Program-made: the position numbers and the translations under genes | In this document: in pieces, positions 1 through 12,039 of the stretch | Layout: each line of letters opens with the position of its first letter | How positions within the stretch are numbered: position 1 is the first letter of the stretch | The notes under the pieces: model-generated | What the model saw: the letters and a program-made list of their open reading frames with translations, nothing else | Databases searched by the model: none | Told to the model about the DNA's origin: nothing | NCBI GenBank assembly: GCA_003971905.1 | Contig: RSEE01000001.1 | Coordinates: 434,001-498,000, forward strand | Direction of reading: 5' to 3' | DNA: 64,000 nt | Source of the DNA: Moniliella sp. 'wahieum' | Taxonomy: Eukaryota > Basidiomycota > Moniliellomycetes > Moniliellales > Moniliellaceae

Positions 1-1
1 A

Positions 2-1976
2 GACGTACCCAGTCTCAAAGTGCGGAAGACAGACCTGTTCCAAGCGGTCAAAGAGCAGATTGCCCAGCATTTTAATGTTCGCGCATCCGACTTCCGTGTA
101 TGGGTGTTGGCTACCCGGCAAAACCAGACCGTTCGCCCAGATTGCATCGTGCCGGACAAGACGGAGCTGACGATTGACAAAGTTCGGGAACGTTATTCCG
201 GCCGGTCGCAAGAGCTGCGGTTGTTTATCGAGTTTGACCTCCCGACCCTTCCGCCGCAGGCGCTGCAGCAAGACCCGGACTGGACCTTGGTCTTCCTCAA
301 GCGCTTCAGTGTCCAGGACCAAACGCTCCTCGGATTTTCAAGCACATATGTCAAGCAGAGCGATCCCGTGGGCTCATTGGTGCCTGTGATCAACGAACTG
401 ATCCAGCGGCCTCTCACTGCGCCGCTCTGGCTGTATGAGGAGACCAAGCCAACAATGATTGAGGCAATGAATGAACATACCAGCAGCTTTTCTGAGGCCG
501 AGATCCAGTCTGGAGACATCATTTGCTTCCAAGAATTCATGCCACCATCCGAGGTGGAGGAGGCTCACGCCCAAGGTCGTTACACTACCGCGCTCGAGTT
601 TTATGACTTTTTGGCCAACAAAGTTGACCTATGTTGAGATGTCGAGGGTGATCGAGAGAGTTGGTGAAGGGGAAAGCTATACCACACAGGCACTTCTCAC
701 TGCGCGGGACCGGTGGGTCCCAAAGAAACATGGATTGGCTTTGCCCTTATATGAGACCAAAGCGTGTAACAAAAGGGGTCTAGAGCCGGAGTATCTCTCT
801 AGAAACGCAATAGAAAGGGGAACGGAAACAACAAGTGGTGCTAGTAGGTTTGGTCTGAGGCATACCCCGAAACCAGTTTCAAATAAGTTTGAGGCAGTTT
901 GTATCTTGGCTCAAACAATCGCAAAGTTTGGAGCAAGTGCGCTTTATTCAACAACCTATAGTGGTCAAGCCGGCGCCCAAGCAGACGAGTACGACGCAGT
1001 TGAACCTGTCCTTGCACCGCAACCTTTCGTACGATCTCTTGGCTCACCAGATCGGGGGGAAACTGGGGTGGGACCCGGCCAAGCTTCGTCTGTCCTACTT
1101 GTTCGACCCACCTCATCGCCATCAAGAGCACTGCCACTGTGGCCCTGTACGATGCGATGAACGCTCATCTCACCGAGCCTCCGGTTGTCTTGTTTTATGA
1201 GCTGCTGGACGTGCCCTTGACCGAGCTTGAGGCCAAGCGGAATTTGCGCATCTACTGGATGGGCATCCATAACAAGGAGGAGAGCGAGCGGACGTATTTG
1301 CTCAACCGCAATGCTCCGCTCAGTACGTTGCAAGAGGAGCTGGCCGTGGCGGAGAAGTTGACGGAGCATGCATCGGATCCAGTGCTCAAGCCCGGCCCCG
1401 ATGGGACGCTGCAGCCTGCGCTCGAACCGGTGCCAGCTACTTCGTTGGCCTACGCACGTCTGCCCGCGATGCGGGTGCGACTGTTTGAGATTTCACCCAA
1501 TGGCCGCTCCCAGCTCATCTTGCCGCCCAACAAGTACATTAGTGAGCTGGCCGAGCATGCCGAGCTGTTCGCCGAGGAGGTGCCTGGAGGAGTTGGAGTT
1601 GATCTGTGCCCATCAAGCGCGTCAGCACGATGCGACGGCGGGGGGGGACCTGAGCTCCCAGCGGCTGATTGAGGTGGCTCACTTTACCAAAGACCCGCAC
1701 CGAGCCAATGGCGTGCCGTTCCGGAGGGCGACCAAGCTGCGCTTGCGCGCTCGCCTCGCCTTGTCCGAGAAGGAGTTTGCCAAGATCAAGTTTGCGCTGC
1801 TGCGGCCCTTGTCCTATGGCTCCTATCGCGAGACGGAGTATCTCGACGACGAGGCGGTGCTGTACGACCTGGTGGCCAAGGGCTTTGTCTTGGGACTCGA
1901 TCATCTCGACCGCTCTACGCGCGGACACCGTCACGCTGCCGTATCGGCCTACGACCGTGGCATCCACATCTCCTAA
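2..1976 (+). CDS. USP7/Ubp15-type ubiquitin carboxyl-terminal hydrolase, C-terminal part (5' truncated by window edge)
   Basis: The reading frame is already open at base 2, so the catalytic USP domain lies outside the window. What is visible is the C-terminal ubiquitin-like region of the USP7 family. First comes an ICP0-binding-type segment (LWLYEETKPTMIE, then TALEFYDFLANK near 570-625), then an Ubl segment (LSLHRNLSYDLLAHQIGGKL, about 1000-1060). A USP7_C2 segment follows (VVLFYELLDVPLTELEAKRN, about 1180-1250), ending in HFTKDPHRANGVPF and DHLDRS...YDRGIHIS with a stop at 1974-1976. In USP7 these domains activate the protease and bind substrates. An intron or insertion occupies roughly 640-965. 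Frame changes near 625, 1090-1140 and 1580 fall in conserved sequence and look like base-calling errors. Family assignment is secure; exact exon borders are not. Confidence 0.8.
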
Positions 1977-2349
1977 CCTGTTTGCTTGGCGTATCTGCGA
2001 CCGATCCAGTCGTCCCGGCGCATGGCTGTTGGCCCCTTGCTCATCCGTATCTCCATCTCCATTCCCACCTCCATCTCTGTCGTCATCTTCATCGCTATCT
2101 CCATCTTTGGTCTCTGGCCCCTGGCCCCTGGGCATTCCTATCTGCAGGATCCCTGGACCGAACCCAACTCAATCCAACCTGCCGCCTTGCCCCCTCCCGT
2201 CTTCCTCTGCTGCACTAGCACACCCATCTTTGCCTGCTTTTCTTGGTTTGTGGTTTGTAGCCGGGCCCATTGCCCATGTCATTCTGCTTGGGGTAGGAAA
2301 GAGGTGAGGTATATATGAATCTGGTGATCTACGCGCATAGATGCCGGCG
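1977..2349. other. Convergent 3' intergenic gap with pyrimidine-rich hexamer run
   Basis: This is the shared downstream region of the deubiquitinase (+) and importin (-) genes. It holds an imperfect CATCTC/CATTCC-type run at about 2044-2110 and no supportable gene. Confidence 0.6.
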
Positions 2350-5300
2350 CTAATTGAGGTCCTGCATCAACACCTCTAGCATCGTAGGGTCCAACGCGTT
2401 GAGCCCCGCCTGGACGAGCTCGGGATAGGCGGCCTGGGCATGCTGAAGCGCAAAGCGCAGGTACTGTACCAAGTCCGTCTGCACCACCACCGTATCTGCC
2501 GCGGCCAAGTTGCGCAGGCGCGCCGCGCCCGGACTCGTATCTTCCAACCAATCCTCGTCCTCCTCCAGCTCGCCCACGCCCAGCTCGGTGGGGGACGTGA
2601 GCTGGGCCAGGTAGCTGGCCTGTGCCTCGCCCCGATGCTCCCGCACTTCGCCCATCACATCGCTCCAGATCGGCACAACGAGCGCCAGGTGGGAACAGAA
2701 GGCTTGGACCAGCTCCGGGCTGGGCGGAGCATCTGCCACGCCTTCCAGCCACGCGGCCAACACCATCGCACCCAGCTTGCGTTTCTTGGCCGAAGAGGTG
2801 TGCTCAAACGTTTTGCTCGTCTGGTCCAGCAGCGGTACCAGCAACTTTGCCCCCACCGCATCCGCCGTAGGGGCAATGTCCAGCAGCGGCGCCACCAACT
2901 GCAACGCAAGTACGCGCTGGGGCGAAGGAATCAACACGACAATCCGCGCCAGCGTGCTGGCAAACGTTGAGGCCACCACATGGGTTTCGCGAATGCGCAG
3001 GAACGAGGCGACCAGCACGCCGAACAATTTGGATTCCTGTAACGGACCCAACCACGTTTCCACCCCACCCCAGCCGCACTCGCCGCCTGGAGCATGAGAT
3101 CGATGGTACCGAGTGGCGCCAGCACAACCGGCGAATGGGCGTCGGACAGGATGGTAAAAACGCACGGAAAATGTCGAGCCCATGCGCTTGCAACACTTCC
3201 TGCGGCGCCAGCAGGGCCGACTGCTCAATGATCCGGCACGTGTCCGGTGCCTCATCAATCTTCTCCAGCAGCGACGGTGCCAAGGCCAGCAGATCAAACA
3301 GCGGTGCGCTCATCTGGGGCGCGCTGTGCACCGCACGGAACCAAAGCAGCAAGGCATCTTTGACTAGTTCGGCGGCCAAGTCGGGCGCCAAGCTGCTGCG
3401 AACCAGATCGCGGACAAGTAGGTGGACTGGCTCCAACTGGGCATCCATCCCGCCTCCGGCATACACCAGCTCCACGGCCCGGACCAGTTTTCCAACAAAG
3501 ATAAGCAGACCGAGCTTGACCTTGACCTCGGGGTCGGGTTGGTTCCACAGCTGAGGAACGACACTAACCAGCTGCGGGAGCAACGGTGCCACCCGTGCTC
3601 CCATCCGTTCAATCAACATGGACAGCGCATTGGTGCACACCTGCACCGAATCCATCTCGACCAGCTCCTCGGATGCGGCCAGGGCCACAAGCCGCAGCAC
3701 GGCCGGCTCGAGAAAGGGCAGAAAATCCTGGGGGTTGAACTCGAGCGCATCGGCCCAGGAGCCAAGACAGCGGGCCGAGGAGAGACGGACAGCCAAGTCG
3801 GTCACGCCGGGCACGTCGCCCAAAAGCCCAACCAAGGCCTCGTACATCCCCACCCGATCCGCTGCCCCCACATAGTCGCTAAACGTATCCAGCACCCATG
3901 TGATCCTCCGCCGGACAATCACCCACAATGCACCAGCTTCGGGCCCGATGGACAGCTCTTGAATCAACCTCGAACTAACCACCTTGGACACATCAAACAT
4001 CAGCTCGGCTTCGTCGTCCGGGTCGGGTTCCCATCCGGGCATGACGATCGGGAGGAAGTCCCGCATCCGGCCCAACGCGGCGTAGATGGCATCCCGGGTC
4101 AGAACCGAGTTCAAGTCGGTACCCAGAGAAACCGACTGCTCAAAGAGAGACAGCACCTGTCTACCAACAAAGTACTTGGGCTTGGTTTTGTCGGCAAGGA
4201 CCATCAGCAGCCGTTCGGCCGAAGGACGAATTTCAAGGGTAAACTCTTCTTGCTTTTGTGCCTCGCCAACGAGCCAAGCCTCCGGGTCGGCTTGCCACTC
4301 CTCGAGTTCCGACGGACTGAGAAGCATCAGCTTGCTTACCAGCAGCTGGACAGCGTCGGTGACAAACTCTTCATTGTTCACCTCAGACGGCAAGTCATGG
4401 TTCCATCGTCCCAGGCTCTCCTTGAGCAGCAGCAAGGCTTGTACCACAAACTTGGACGGCGTTTCGGACAACGCACTGGGATCTACGTTGGTCAATGAGG
4501 GATGAGGCGAGGTGAGTGCGACCTCGCGGGCTTGGCCCCAGTACCACATCACGATGTCGATCCAGCCAGGCAGGCGGCGGCTTTGCTCTGGGGGGGCGCA
4601 AGGAGGGCCAGGAAGATCTTGCCAAAAGCAAGCAGATGCTTGGTGAGCAAGGCCAACAGCGAATCCCCACCCGCTCCCTGGGATCGAAGGACAGCAATGT
4701 ACTGGCGCCTAGCCTGGCTGAGAGTCGAGAGAAACTGGGGAGTGGACTGCATAAATGCCTGGGCCAAGTTGACCGATGCGGCGCCATCCGATGCGCGCGC
4801 GCCAACCGCATGGGCACTCAGCATGCCACTGTCAGAAACGACAAGCCAGCGAAGCGACTTGAGAAACAGGTGCGCCGTGCGCACTTGGGCTGCACGGGTT
4901 GGTGTTTGGGACCAGGCAGCGACTTGCTGGGGCGAGCCCGAACCAAAGACGGCTACAGGGAAGGTCTCGGTAAAGTACTGGGAGAACATGGGCTGGATCG
5001 TCGGCAGCAAGGCGTTGGCGAGCTGAGAAAAACCAGGTCAGAATACAGTCGAGCATGTAACGATGGGGGAGAGGGAGGGGGAGGGAAGAAGGACACACAC
5101 CTCGGTCATCTTGACCTTGCCTGCCATGATGCGGACTGTAGAGAGTTCTTTAAACGTGCGCTGCAGTGTATCCACCGAACGCAGCAGTCGGAGGGAATGC
5201 TGCTGGCGGCGCGAGGCCAGTTCAGGGGCCTCGGGATCCGCAATGGGCTCGGGGCCGAGCAGGCTCAGTTGGCCATGGGCCTCCACAATGCACTCTTGCA

Positions 5301-5776
5301 GCCGGGTAAACAGATCGGGCCATGCGCGGGGGAAGTCGTGGCGAGCAATTTTAGCAATAGAGATGATGGCCTGGAGCGCGATGGCACGATCGGGCTCGTC
5401 GAGGGCGCGCCAGAGCATGTTGCGTAGCACGTCCTTCTCCTCCGTAGAAATCGTGATGGTCACGCGGCGGACGACGCGCATACGCCAGAAGCGCTCAATG
5501 CCGTTCTTGAAGCGGATCATCCCCGAGAGCCGCACACTCGCCTGGCGCGCTTGCATTGCCTCAGCAGAAGCCGCCACTTCGGGCACTAGTTCGACAGGTA
5601 AGACGAGTTGGCGATCAAAGCATGTCCAGCAGGACCCGCCAGAAGCCAGGGTTGGTCTCCCACTCATCTAGTTGATTACGCGCCTCATCCAGCCAAGCGG
5701 GGCTGGAAGATGTTGCTTTGATGAGGACGGTGAGAAGCGCTTGACGTGCGCCAGCATCGATGGACACGTCCCCCAT
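2350..5776 (-). CDS. KAP114: Importin-9 / Kap114-like karyopherin beta
   Basis: A HEAT-repeat nuclear import receptor that in other fungi carries histones and TBP into the nucleus using the Ran cycle. I start it at the ATG at 5776 (MGDVSIDAGARQALLTVLIK), which is followed by the importin-N-like stretch VRLSGMIRFKNGIERFWR. A 78-nt GT-AG intron lies at 5100-5023. The long middle frame (about 4552-3150) is helical HEAT-type sequence. The C-terminal part carries an acidic ELEEDEDWLED segment, as in importin-9, and ends ...LEVLMQDLN at 2350. Frame changes near 5625, 4570, 3140, 3110 and 3060 interrupt an otherwise collinear protein of about 1000 residues, the normal length for the family. It shares a 210-bp divergent promoter with DML1, and a Ran GTPase gene is present elsewhere in the window. 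Confidence 0.75.
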
Positions 5777-5986
5777 CGTACCAGAGAGGCAATGGTGGTG
5801 GTGGTGGTCCCTGATTGAGGGGCGATGTTGAAGGTGTTTGATGCATTGAAGCTTGAAGCTTAGTTTTGAGCTGGGCAAAATTTCTATTGTCCGCTTCTTT
5901 CAAGAACCCCGTTGCGCTCCGCCAATCCTATCGACGGCCTTCCTCCTTCCTTCCACTCTGGGGCTCACGCGCTACGGATCCACACC
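5777..5986. promoter_or_regulatory. Divergent promoter region, importin-9 / DML1
   Basis: These are the only 210 bases between the two start codons, so they must hold both 5' regions. No TATA box is evident. A CCACCACCACC-type run lies next to the importin start. Confidence 0.45.
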
Positions 5987-8333
5987 ATGCCGACGCACGA
6001 GACCATCTACCTTTCGTTTGGCACGTTCGCCAACCACATCACCACATCCTTCTTTAACGAGCAGGCCGCTTACCTCGGCTCCCAGGACGATGAGATCGTC
6101 GACTCGGCTGTCGCTCTCGCCGAGGGCCCCAGTTTTAGCACTGGGCTGGATTCTGCACCCCAGCTCTACCCGCGCGCAATCTTATTCGACGTTCAGGATC
6201 AGATCGGATCATTGTCACAGCGCACGGGCGTCACTGACGATGATGATCTTGTCCAGAGCCGTGGCCGAGTGGGCCCAGGCGAAAAGGATTCGCTCTTGGA
6301 CGATCACAATGCAAGTGCTGCCACCGGCGCCGAACTATTTGACACTGTCCCCGACTTCCGTACCTTTCTTCCGAGCAACGACGAGTTGGAGCATTCTCCC
6401 GTGCCGCGCCAGCCGCGCAGAGTTCCTGAACAATATGACCTCGACTTCGATCCTGATGAACGGAACGCAGGGGATGAAGATGATGGAGGGGAGGGAAACT
6501 CTACCGCTGCAGTGACACGATCACGAAAACGCCGAGCGCCAGATTTGCTCTGGTCAGATTACCAACAGTTTATCTCCACCCCAAGTCAGTGGTGGCCGTG
6601 AAAGGGGGAGCGATGCAAGGCTCGTGCTCCTCTATGGCTGGCTCTACTGCTCGCCAAATCCGCCGAGTCCGTCGTTCCTCACTATCCCAGGGCGCAGAGA
6701 GTGATGAGGACGAGGAGGAGGATGACTCGGGCGCTCTGGTTATGAATGGGTTCGAGGCAGGCTACGCCGTGGCCAAGGACATGGATGCCGAAAACGATGT
6801 GTTTAGGATCGAGTCCGTTGGTTGGCCGAAGACAGCGATTCTCTCCAGGTATGCGATCCACCTTCCTTTGAATGAGTTTAGCTGACTCTTACACCCCCCG
6901 TAGGCATTCAATATGACAACCACCACCACTGACGCGTTCAGTGGTCTATCTCATGCTTACATGGAACACATTTCCGACGAATATGCCAAAGTGCCTGTGA
7001 TGGGCTGGGGAGCTACTTGGCGCCTTCCTTGGCGGTTTGGTATGACCCCCGCAACACTCTTTGACATTGATCAACTGAGTCCACGGGCCCTGCGTCGTGG
7101 AATGACCCGCTCGATGAACTTTGCCCTTACATTGGGTATGTTGGCCGCGCACGAGAATGGGGTCTTTACCCCGTTGTTACCGCCCACTGTGAAGGAGGAC
7201 TCACTGGGATTTTACCATCCCAACAGCATGTTTGACGTTGCTTCTTTACTCGCGGCTCACGTCGAAACGGCGACCTTGCCTACCCGTTTGTTCTCCTCCA
7301 ACGTGGGGGCTGCATCTGCCGGGTCTTTGGTGGCTCGGATCAATTGGCGTCAGGATACTCACCTAGCCAACTTGGCGGGAGCGATGCCGATGCCCGCCCT
7401 ACCTGTGGATAAACGAGTTGCGGCCCTCAACGACCCAGTCGAGGCTGCCCTGGCTGAATTCCGTGCCCGGCGTGGGTTGGGAAGCAGTAAGGAGGCGCAG
7501 TATGAGGCTGAGCGCCTACCCCCGCACGTAGCGGCTCAGCGGCAGGCAGAGCGGGCCGCCCAGCATCTCCCCCTCATTGGATCGATATGAGCAATGGTTT
7601 ACTCCGTGCTCCCGATGGATCCAAGGCCAACGAACTCGCTACCACCACTGCTCTCCCTTTCTCCCAGAGTTTTGTCATCCGCGATGCCCGTACACCAGAA
7701 CGGGAACGGGCGATCTATGCATTGCGCCATCTTGCTTCGTCCGGTGAGCGAGAAGTGCTGCAAGAACCGTTCTCCTCTTACGTGGGCTTGGCCACCGACT
7801 GGCATGTATCCAAAGGCTTCCCTGCCATCTTCAGTGGTCTGGATCGTTCCGGTGCCCCAGCTCAAGCCTCCCTCAATTCAGCCGCGCCATTTGGGGTGAT
7901 GGACGTTCCTAAAAACATTGACCTGTCGGACCCGGCAGCGCTGGCGAAGCTTATGGCCCCCCAAGCAACTGCGCAAGACGAACGGGCACAGCCTCAGTCA
8001 GTTCCAATGGCCAGCGGACTCACTACAGCTCCGGCGCCGACGGCATACATGCTCCGTTGTGCCCAATCGGTTGTGAAGGCTGCCAGCAATCGTCCTGAAG
8101 CCTTGTTGGGGCAGTACGGACTGGGTACAGGCGCCGAAGAAGGCATTGTGGGCGGGCGGGATGGCCTCAAGGAAGTGCATGAACACCTCGAGCGCGCACT
8201 GGAGGCATACGAGGCAGGTCTGCCCGAAGGGTACGAGCAAGCCTTTGCTCCGGATGCCCAGGCTGAGAGTGGGCGCGACGACGACGAGGATGGGAAGAAG
8301 AGGAAGAATGGGACATCTAGGTTGCGCGGATGA
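5987..8333 (+). CDS. DML1: Dml1/Misato-like tubulin-related protein
   Basis: A cytosolic and mitochondria-associated member of the tubulin/FtsZ superfamily, implicated in mitochondrial DNA inheritance and distribution in yeast. The start at 5987 gives MPTHETIYLSFGTFANHITT followed by SFFNEQAAYL, the Misato segment I signature. The acidic region and the LWSDY block (about 6540) also fit. The segment AEDSDSLQ just before the 6849-6903 intron, followed by DAFSGLSHAYMEHISDEY, matches the conserved AEECDSLQGF...EHLRDEYPK region. The C-terminal half has long uncharged stretches and ends in a basic KKRKNGTSRLRG tail. Frames change near 6600, 6820 and 7580. One short intron is clear. Expected length for the family (about 500-700 residues) fits the span. 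Confidence 0.78.
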
Positions 8334-8471
8334 GGGATGGGAAAAAGAAAAGGAACTATGGTACCAGCAGCGAGAGTATCCTATAGCGTGCATAGCAGTG
8401 GTTGCAGACATTCTGCACATGGTTGTCCCAACAGGCCGGGAAGACAGCAGACCAAACAACAGAACGAAGGG

Positions 8472-9937
8472 TTATGCAGACTCGGCAGTCTCTTTTGGTT
8501 TCTCCTGGGTGGGCGGTAGCGCCTTGGCCTTCTTGGCTGCACGCAGAGCCAGTCGCTCTTCGTGCTCCTTGATCGCCTTCTCCAGCAGAGGCTTGGCTCC
8601 GGCCAGTTGCTTGATCGCCTCTTCGCGCACCGCGGGGGCGCCGTCGAGAGCCTTGAGGATGAGCATCTTGTCGAGGTGGTCCGGGAGTGCCTTGGTGAGG
8701 TCGAATCCCTCTTGGTGACACTTCCCAAACCTCCAGCGGAAATGGCGGTTGAGACTACCAGCAAGACGCAAGGCCGCCCACTTGGCCCGGTGCCGGCGGT
8801 CGATGGTGAGACGACGACCCTTGCGCTCGTAGCGCACGGCAAGCTTGGCCTTGCGCACCTTCTGCTCGCTTCAAACTTGCGCTGCAACACTGTCCAGCCA
8901 CGGTCACCGGCACGAGGGATACCGTCGGCGGCTGTGACAGGGATGATTTCGTTGCCCTCCTCGTCGTATTGAGGTTCAGCCGTGTAAAGCTGTTTGGTGC
9001 GGATGCGCTCCTTGCGGAAGTTCATATTGTGAATCTGGTGCCGCATTGCCCGCATCGACTCACCGGCCATGAGATACGAGTCACCGCCAAAGTCCTTAAA
9101 GTTGATGGCATAACGGTCGGGGTGAGCCGAGCGGAAGAGACGCTCGTTGGATTCCGTCGCCAGGTCGGGACCAAAAGAAGGCAAATCAGCGCGCTGCTGC
9201 CGGCTATGCTTCGTCGCACGCTTCATGGCCGGGCCCAAGACCGACTCGAGAGAACCATCGTCGGGGTGGTTCTCGTACAGCGGTGGCTTGATCCGCGGTG
9301 GGTCCGTCGACTCCTCCAAGACCTCCGATGGTAGGCTTTCTGGACCGGTAATGGACTTGGCGTTGAGGTCTTTTCAATCTGGTAATGGGGCTTCTTGTCC
9401 ATTGCCCCGAGCGAGTATTCCATACCCTTTTCAAATTCGGTCTGAAGCGCATGGCCCTACCAGATCATGTGTGTCAGTAGGCAGAGCAACCCGAGAGAAG
9501 GACACGCACCTCAAACTTCATCTCTTGCTCGAGAGCCTTGAGGCGCAGAATGGCAGTGACACGGTCGAGGGGGAGGTTGTACATGTAGGCGAGGCCGCGG
9601 ATGGAGTAAGTGACGGGATCCTTGCGGTGCTTGTCCCACATCTCCGTGCGGGTGCGTTGACCAAGAGGCGGGGGTGGGTTGAAAGCCGGGTTGAGTGGAA
9701 GGGGGTGCGCCCGAGCCAGTGGGGCCCGCGGCCCTGGGGGAACTTGTAGCGCTCCGCATCCGCCGACTCGATCCACTCCTCAAAGACGGGGTACACACGC
9801 AGCGGCCGCAGCTGCTTCTCGCGCCGAGGGCGGGAGCTGGGGGGACGCGGCGCGGCGCCGACAGCGGTGGTGGAGAAGGCACGCGCCGCGGGCACGCCGC
9901 CGAGCGAGAGGCGGGCCAGGGCGGGCACGAGCGGCAT
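8472..9937 (-). CDS. Mitochondrial small-subunit ribosomal protein mS45 (Bot1/Mrps35 type)
   Basis: The start at 9937 gives MPLVPALARLSLGGVPAARA, an Arg/Ala-rich mitochondrial presequence ending near AFSTTAV. The family block RVYPVFEEWIESADAERYKF and PHWLG...PFHSTRL follows, then the conserved DPVTYSIRGLAYMYNLP with LDRVTAILRLKALEQE. A 53-nt intron (9509-9457) follows EMKFE. The next exon holds KPPLYENHPDDGSLESVLGP and PDRYAINFKDFGGD, and the last part is a basic coiled segment ending KPKETAESA. This is the architecture of the fungal 'eukaryotic mitochondrial regulator protein' family, a structural component of the mitoribosome. Frame changes lie near 9350, 9640-9700 and 8860. It is divergent from the SET-Tad3 locus. 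Confidence 0.75.
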
Positions 9938-10353
9938 CGAGTGCGGTGTGGTATGGGTGCCGTGCGAACTTCCTTGCCGCGGGCAGAAGACGAAACAGCA
10001 GGAAGAGAAGAAGTCGCGCACATCACCGCTGAATCACACTCTGTCGGATCCTATTTTACTGGGCCTTAGGTCAGCCTGACCCCCGCAACGGGTGGCGTGG
10101 GGCCAGTGCTCCACAAAACGTCCTCGGCTGGCCACACGACTATGGCAAAATTGCAATGCTTCATGCCCAGCTGAGGTAAGCGCCGAGCAGCTGACAATCA
10201 ACGACGAAAGATCACCGAAGTGTTCATGACCGGTGATCATAGTGTCACGTGGCGTCGTTCGGCTTTGAAATGTTTCTTTGGGGAGCCAAATTTGTCCCCT
10301 CTTTTGCCTTGTCCGCTCCCTCCTGGGTGCGCCGCCCAGCCTGACCACCACCA
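9938..10353. promoter_or_regulatory. Divergent 5' region, mS45 / SET-Tad3
   Basis: A 416-bp gap between divergent starts. It contains TCACGTGGCG near 10241, an E-box-type CACGTG element. No other feature is visible. Confidence 0.35.
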
Positions 10354-11042
10354 ATGGCGCCTGCCCGCGCGTCCACGCCCGAGCCAGGGCTGGAGCCTGT
10401 GCCAGACCAGGCCCAGGCGGTGCTTCCATCTCTTCCCCGCACTCCGCACATGAACCGGCATGGCCTCGTCGTCCTTACCTCGCCCACCTCGGGTCGCGGC
10501 GTGTACGCTTCGCGTCCTTTGCCAGCCGGCACAACCGTCGAGATCAGCCCGATTCTTCTTTTTGATGGCGACGAGTATGACGAACATGGGCGGTACACCC
10601 AGCTCGACTCGTACACCTTTATCTGGTCTAAACGAGCCGGGGCAAGTCGGACATGGCCCTTGCTCTCGGAATGGGCTCTCTTTTTAATCACCACACTCAG
10701 CCCAATGTTTCCTGGCGGCGCAACATGGAGCAAAACACCATTTCCTTCACTACCGCCAGACCCATCGGCGGGGGAGGAACTGTGTATTTCTTATGGGTCG
10801 GGAGAATGTGGTGGGAACCACCTGACCACGACCGCGCTTCGCCTCCGCCTACCGAAGAAAGTGAACTGGCAGCGCTGGCGGCCCTTGGCGGCGAGCAGAG
10901 CTGCCCCTCTAGTCCCGGCGCGTCGATTGAAAACGAAGATGTGAAACCAGCGGACGGTGGGCGAGACAAGGAGGGGAGAAGTCTCACATCTGGATTGGGA
11001 CTCACAACTTGGCGATTAACCGCTGCACAGGACCCAAATACG
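10354..11042 (+). CDS. Set7-like SET-domain methyltransferase module (N-terminal half of a probable fusion with Tad3)
   Basis: From ATG 10354 an N-terminal linker rich in Pro and Ala leads to LTSPTSGRGVYASRPLPAG, the start of a compact SET domain. It continues with YTQLDSYTFIW and ALALGMGSLFNHHTQPNVSW (about 10655-10715), where NHH-x-x-PNV is the cofactor-binding core. FTTARPI then GEELCISYG (about 10740-10800) complete the fold. These pieces lie in two frames with breaks near 10650 and 10770-10800. The C-terminal edge is MWWEPPDHD. It resembles the small Set7-type SET proteins of fungi. After the domain the same frame runs without a stop through an acidic linker (ESELAALAALGG) into the Tad3 sequence, so I regard this and the next entry as one gene. 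Substrate unknown. Confidence 0.65.
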
Positions 11043-12039
11043 ATGCCCGTGCCACTGAGGCAGGCGTGGATTGTGACTGTGCCGGCCAATTTGAGTGGAG
11101 TAGTCACAGCATTTACTCGGTCAATTGGAAATATGTTGGGAGCATCTTCGCCACAAGATGGTGGGAATCTTCACGCCACTTGAAGATGGTGCGTCCGTCG
11201 CAAGAACGCGGGTTCCTCGATATTGTGATCGGCCTTGATCGGCCAGGGGCTGGCCGAAACGAGATCCTATCCAGCTTACAGGAGCATGCACCTTGGTTCG
11301 ATGTGGCACACAACTTGCGTTCCGTGCCAATTCCAGCCAAAGCAGCGCCCAATAAGGCGCGTCTGGCCGAATGGAGCACTGTATGGCCGACGTCGGTCCG
11401 AGCTGGGACGGACAAGTGGGTAGATCGCCAAGCAGAAAAGTTACTCTGGTCTGATCCTGAACGAAGGGCATGGGTACGCCATGGGGTTTCCCAAGCGGTT
11501 ATGGCCGCTCAACGGCCCAGGAAGAGGGGCAAGTACCGGTAGGTGCCTTTGTGTGCCCCGTGTTCGAGGAGAGGGATGATGGGGGTCTGTCGGCGAGTGC
11601 GCATGACACGCGGGTGACAGACGCGCATCCGTTGCGACATGCGGTGCTCAATGTGATCCGGTGTGGCCGAGGCGCGCAAGGCATCCGAGATCCCGGAGCA
11701 TGGCCCTCGCCGGGCTGAGAGCAACGGAGCAGACTACTTGCTGACCAATCTGGCGCTCTTTACGACGCACGAGCCCTGTACGTTTTGCACCATGGCGTTG
11801 GTGCACAGTCGCGTACGGCAGGTTTTCTTCTTGCGGCCATCTCCACACAGTGGGGGCTAAGCGGAGCAGCCGAGCCGGACGCAGAGCGGCCAAGCGGCGG
11901 AGAAGCGGGTGGCCCATACGCGATCCACGAAAAGGCGTCTGTCAACCACCACTTCGAGGTGTACCAGGTGGTTGCTGAGCGTGCAGGGGATGTGTGGGGG
12001 ACGGCGGCGACGGAGGAGCTTGTTGGCTTGGATGCATAG
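11043..12039 (+). CDS. TAD3: tRNA-specific adenosine-34 deaminase subunit Tad3 (ADAT3)
   Basis: The non-catalytic partner of Tad2, forming the heterodimer that converts wobble adenosine 34 to inosine in tRNAs such as tRNA-Ala(AGC). Visible pieces in order are an N-terminal domain (PLRQAWIVTVPANLSG, FLDIVIGLDRPGAGRNE, FDVAHNLRSVPIPA, LAEWSTVWPTSV) and a linker helix (WVRHGVSQAVMAAQ). The deaminase fold follows with VPVGAFVCP, HPLRHAVLNVIR (HAV in place of the catalytic HAE, the hallmark of the inactive subunit), HEPCTFCTMALVHSRV (the PCxxC zinc site) and GGPYAIHEKASVNHHFEVYQ. Frame changes lie near 11180, 11520 and 11690. About 50 extra bases (about 11860-11905) sit just before GGPYAIHE. An independent start at the Met at 11043 is possible, but the upstream frame is open from the SET domain. 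Confidence 0.78.

Noticed and set aside
640..965. A transposon insertion in the deubiquitinase gene
   Set aside because: The extra 330 bp has no terminal repeats or coding motif. A long or mis-sequenced intron is enough to explain it.
3422..4498. A 358-codon plus-strand ORF over importin-9
   Set aside because: It is an antisense shadow of HEAT-repeat coding sequence, His/Gln/Arg-rich and without motifs.
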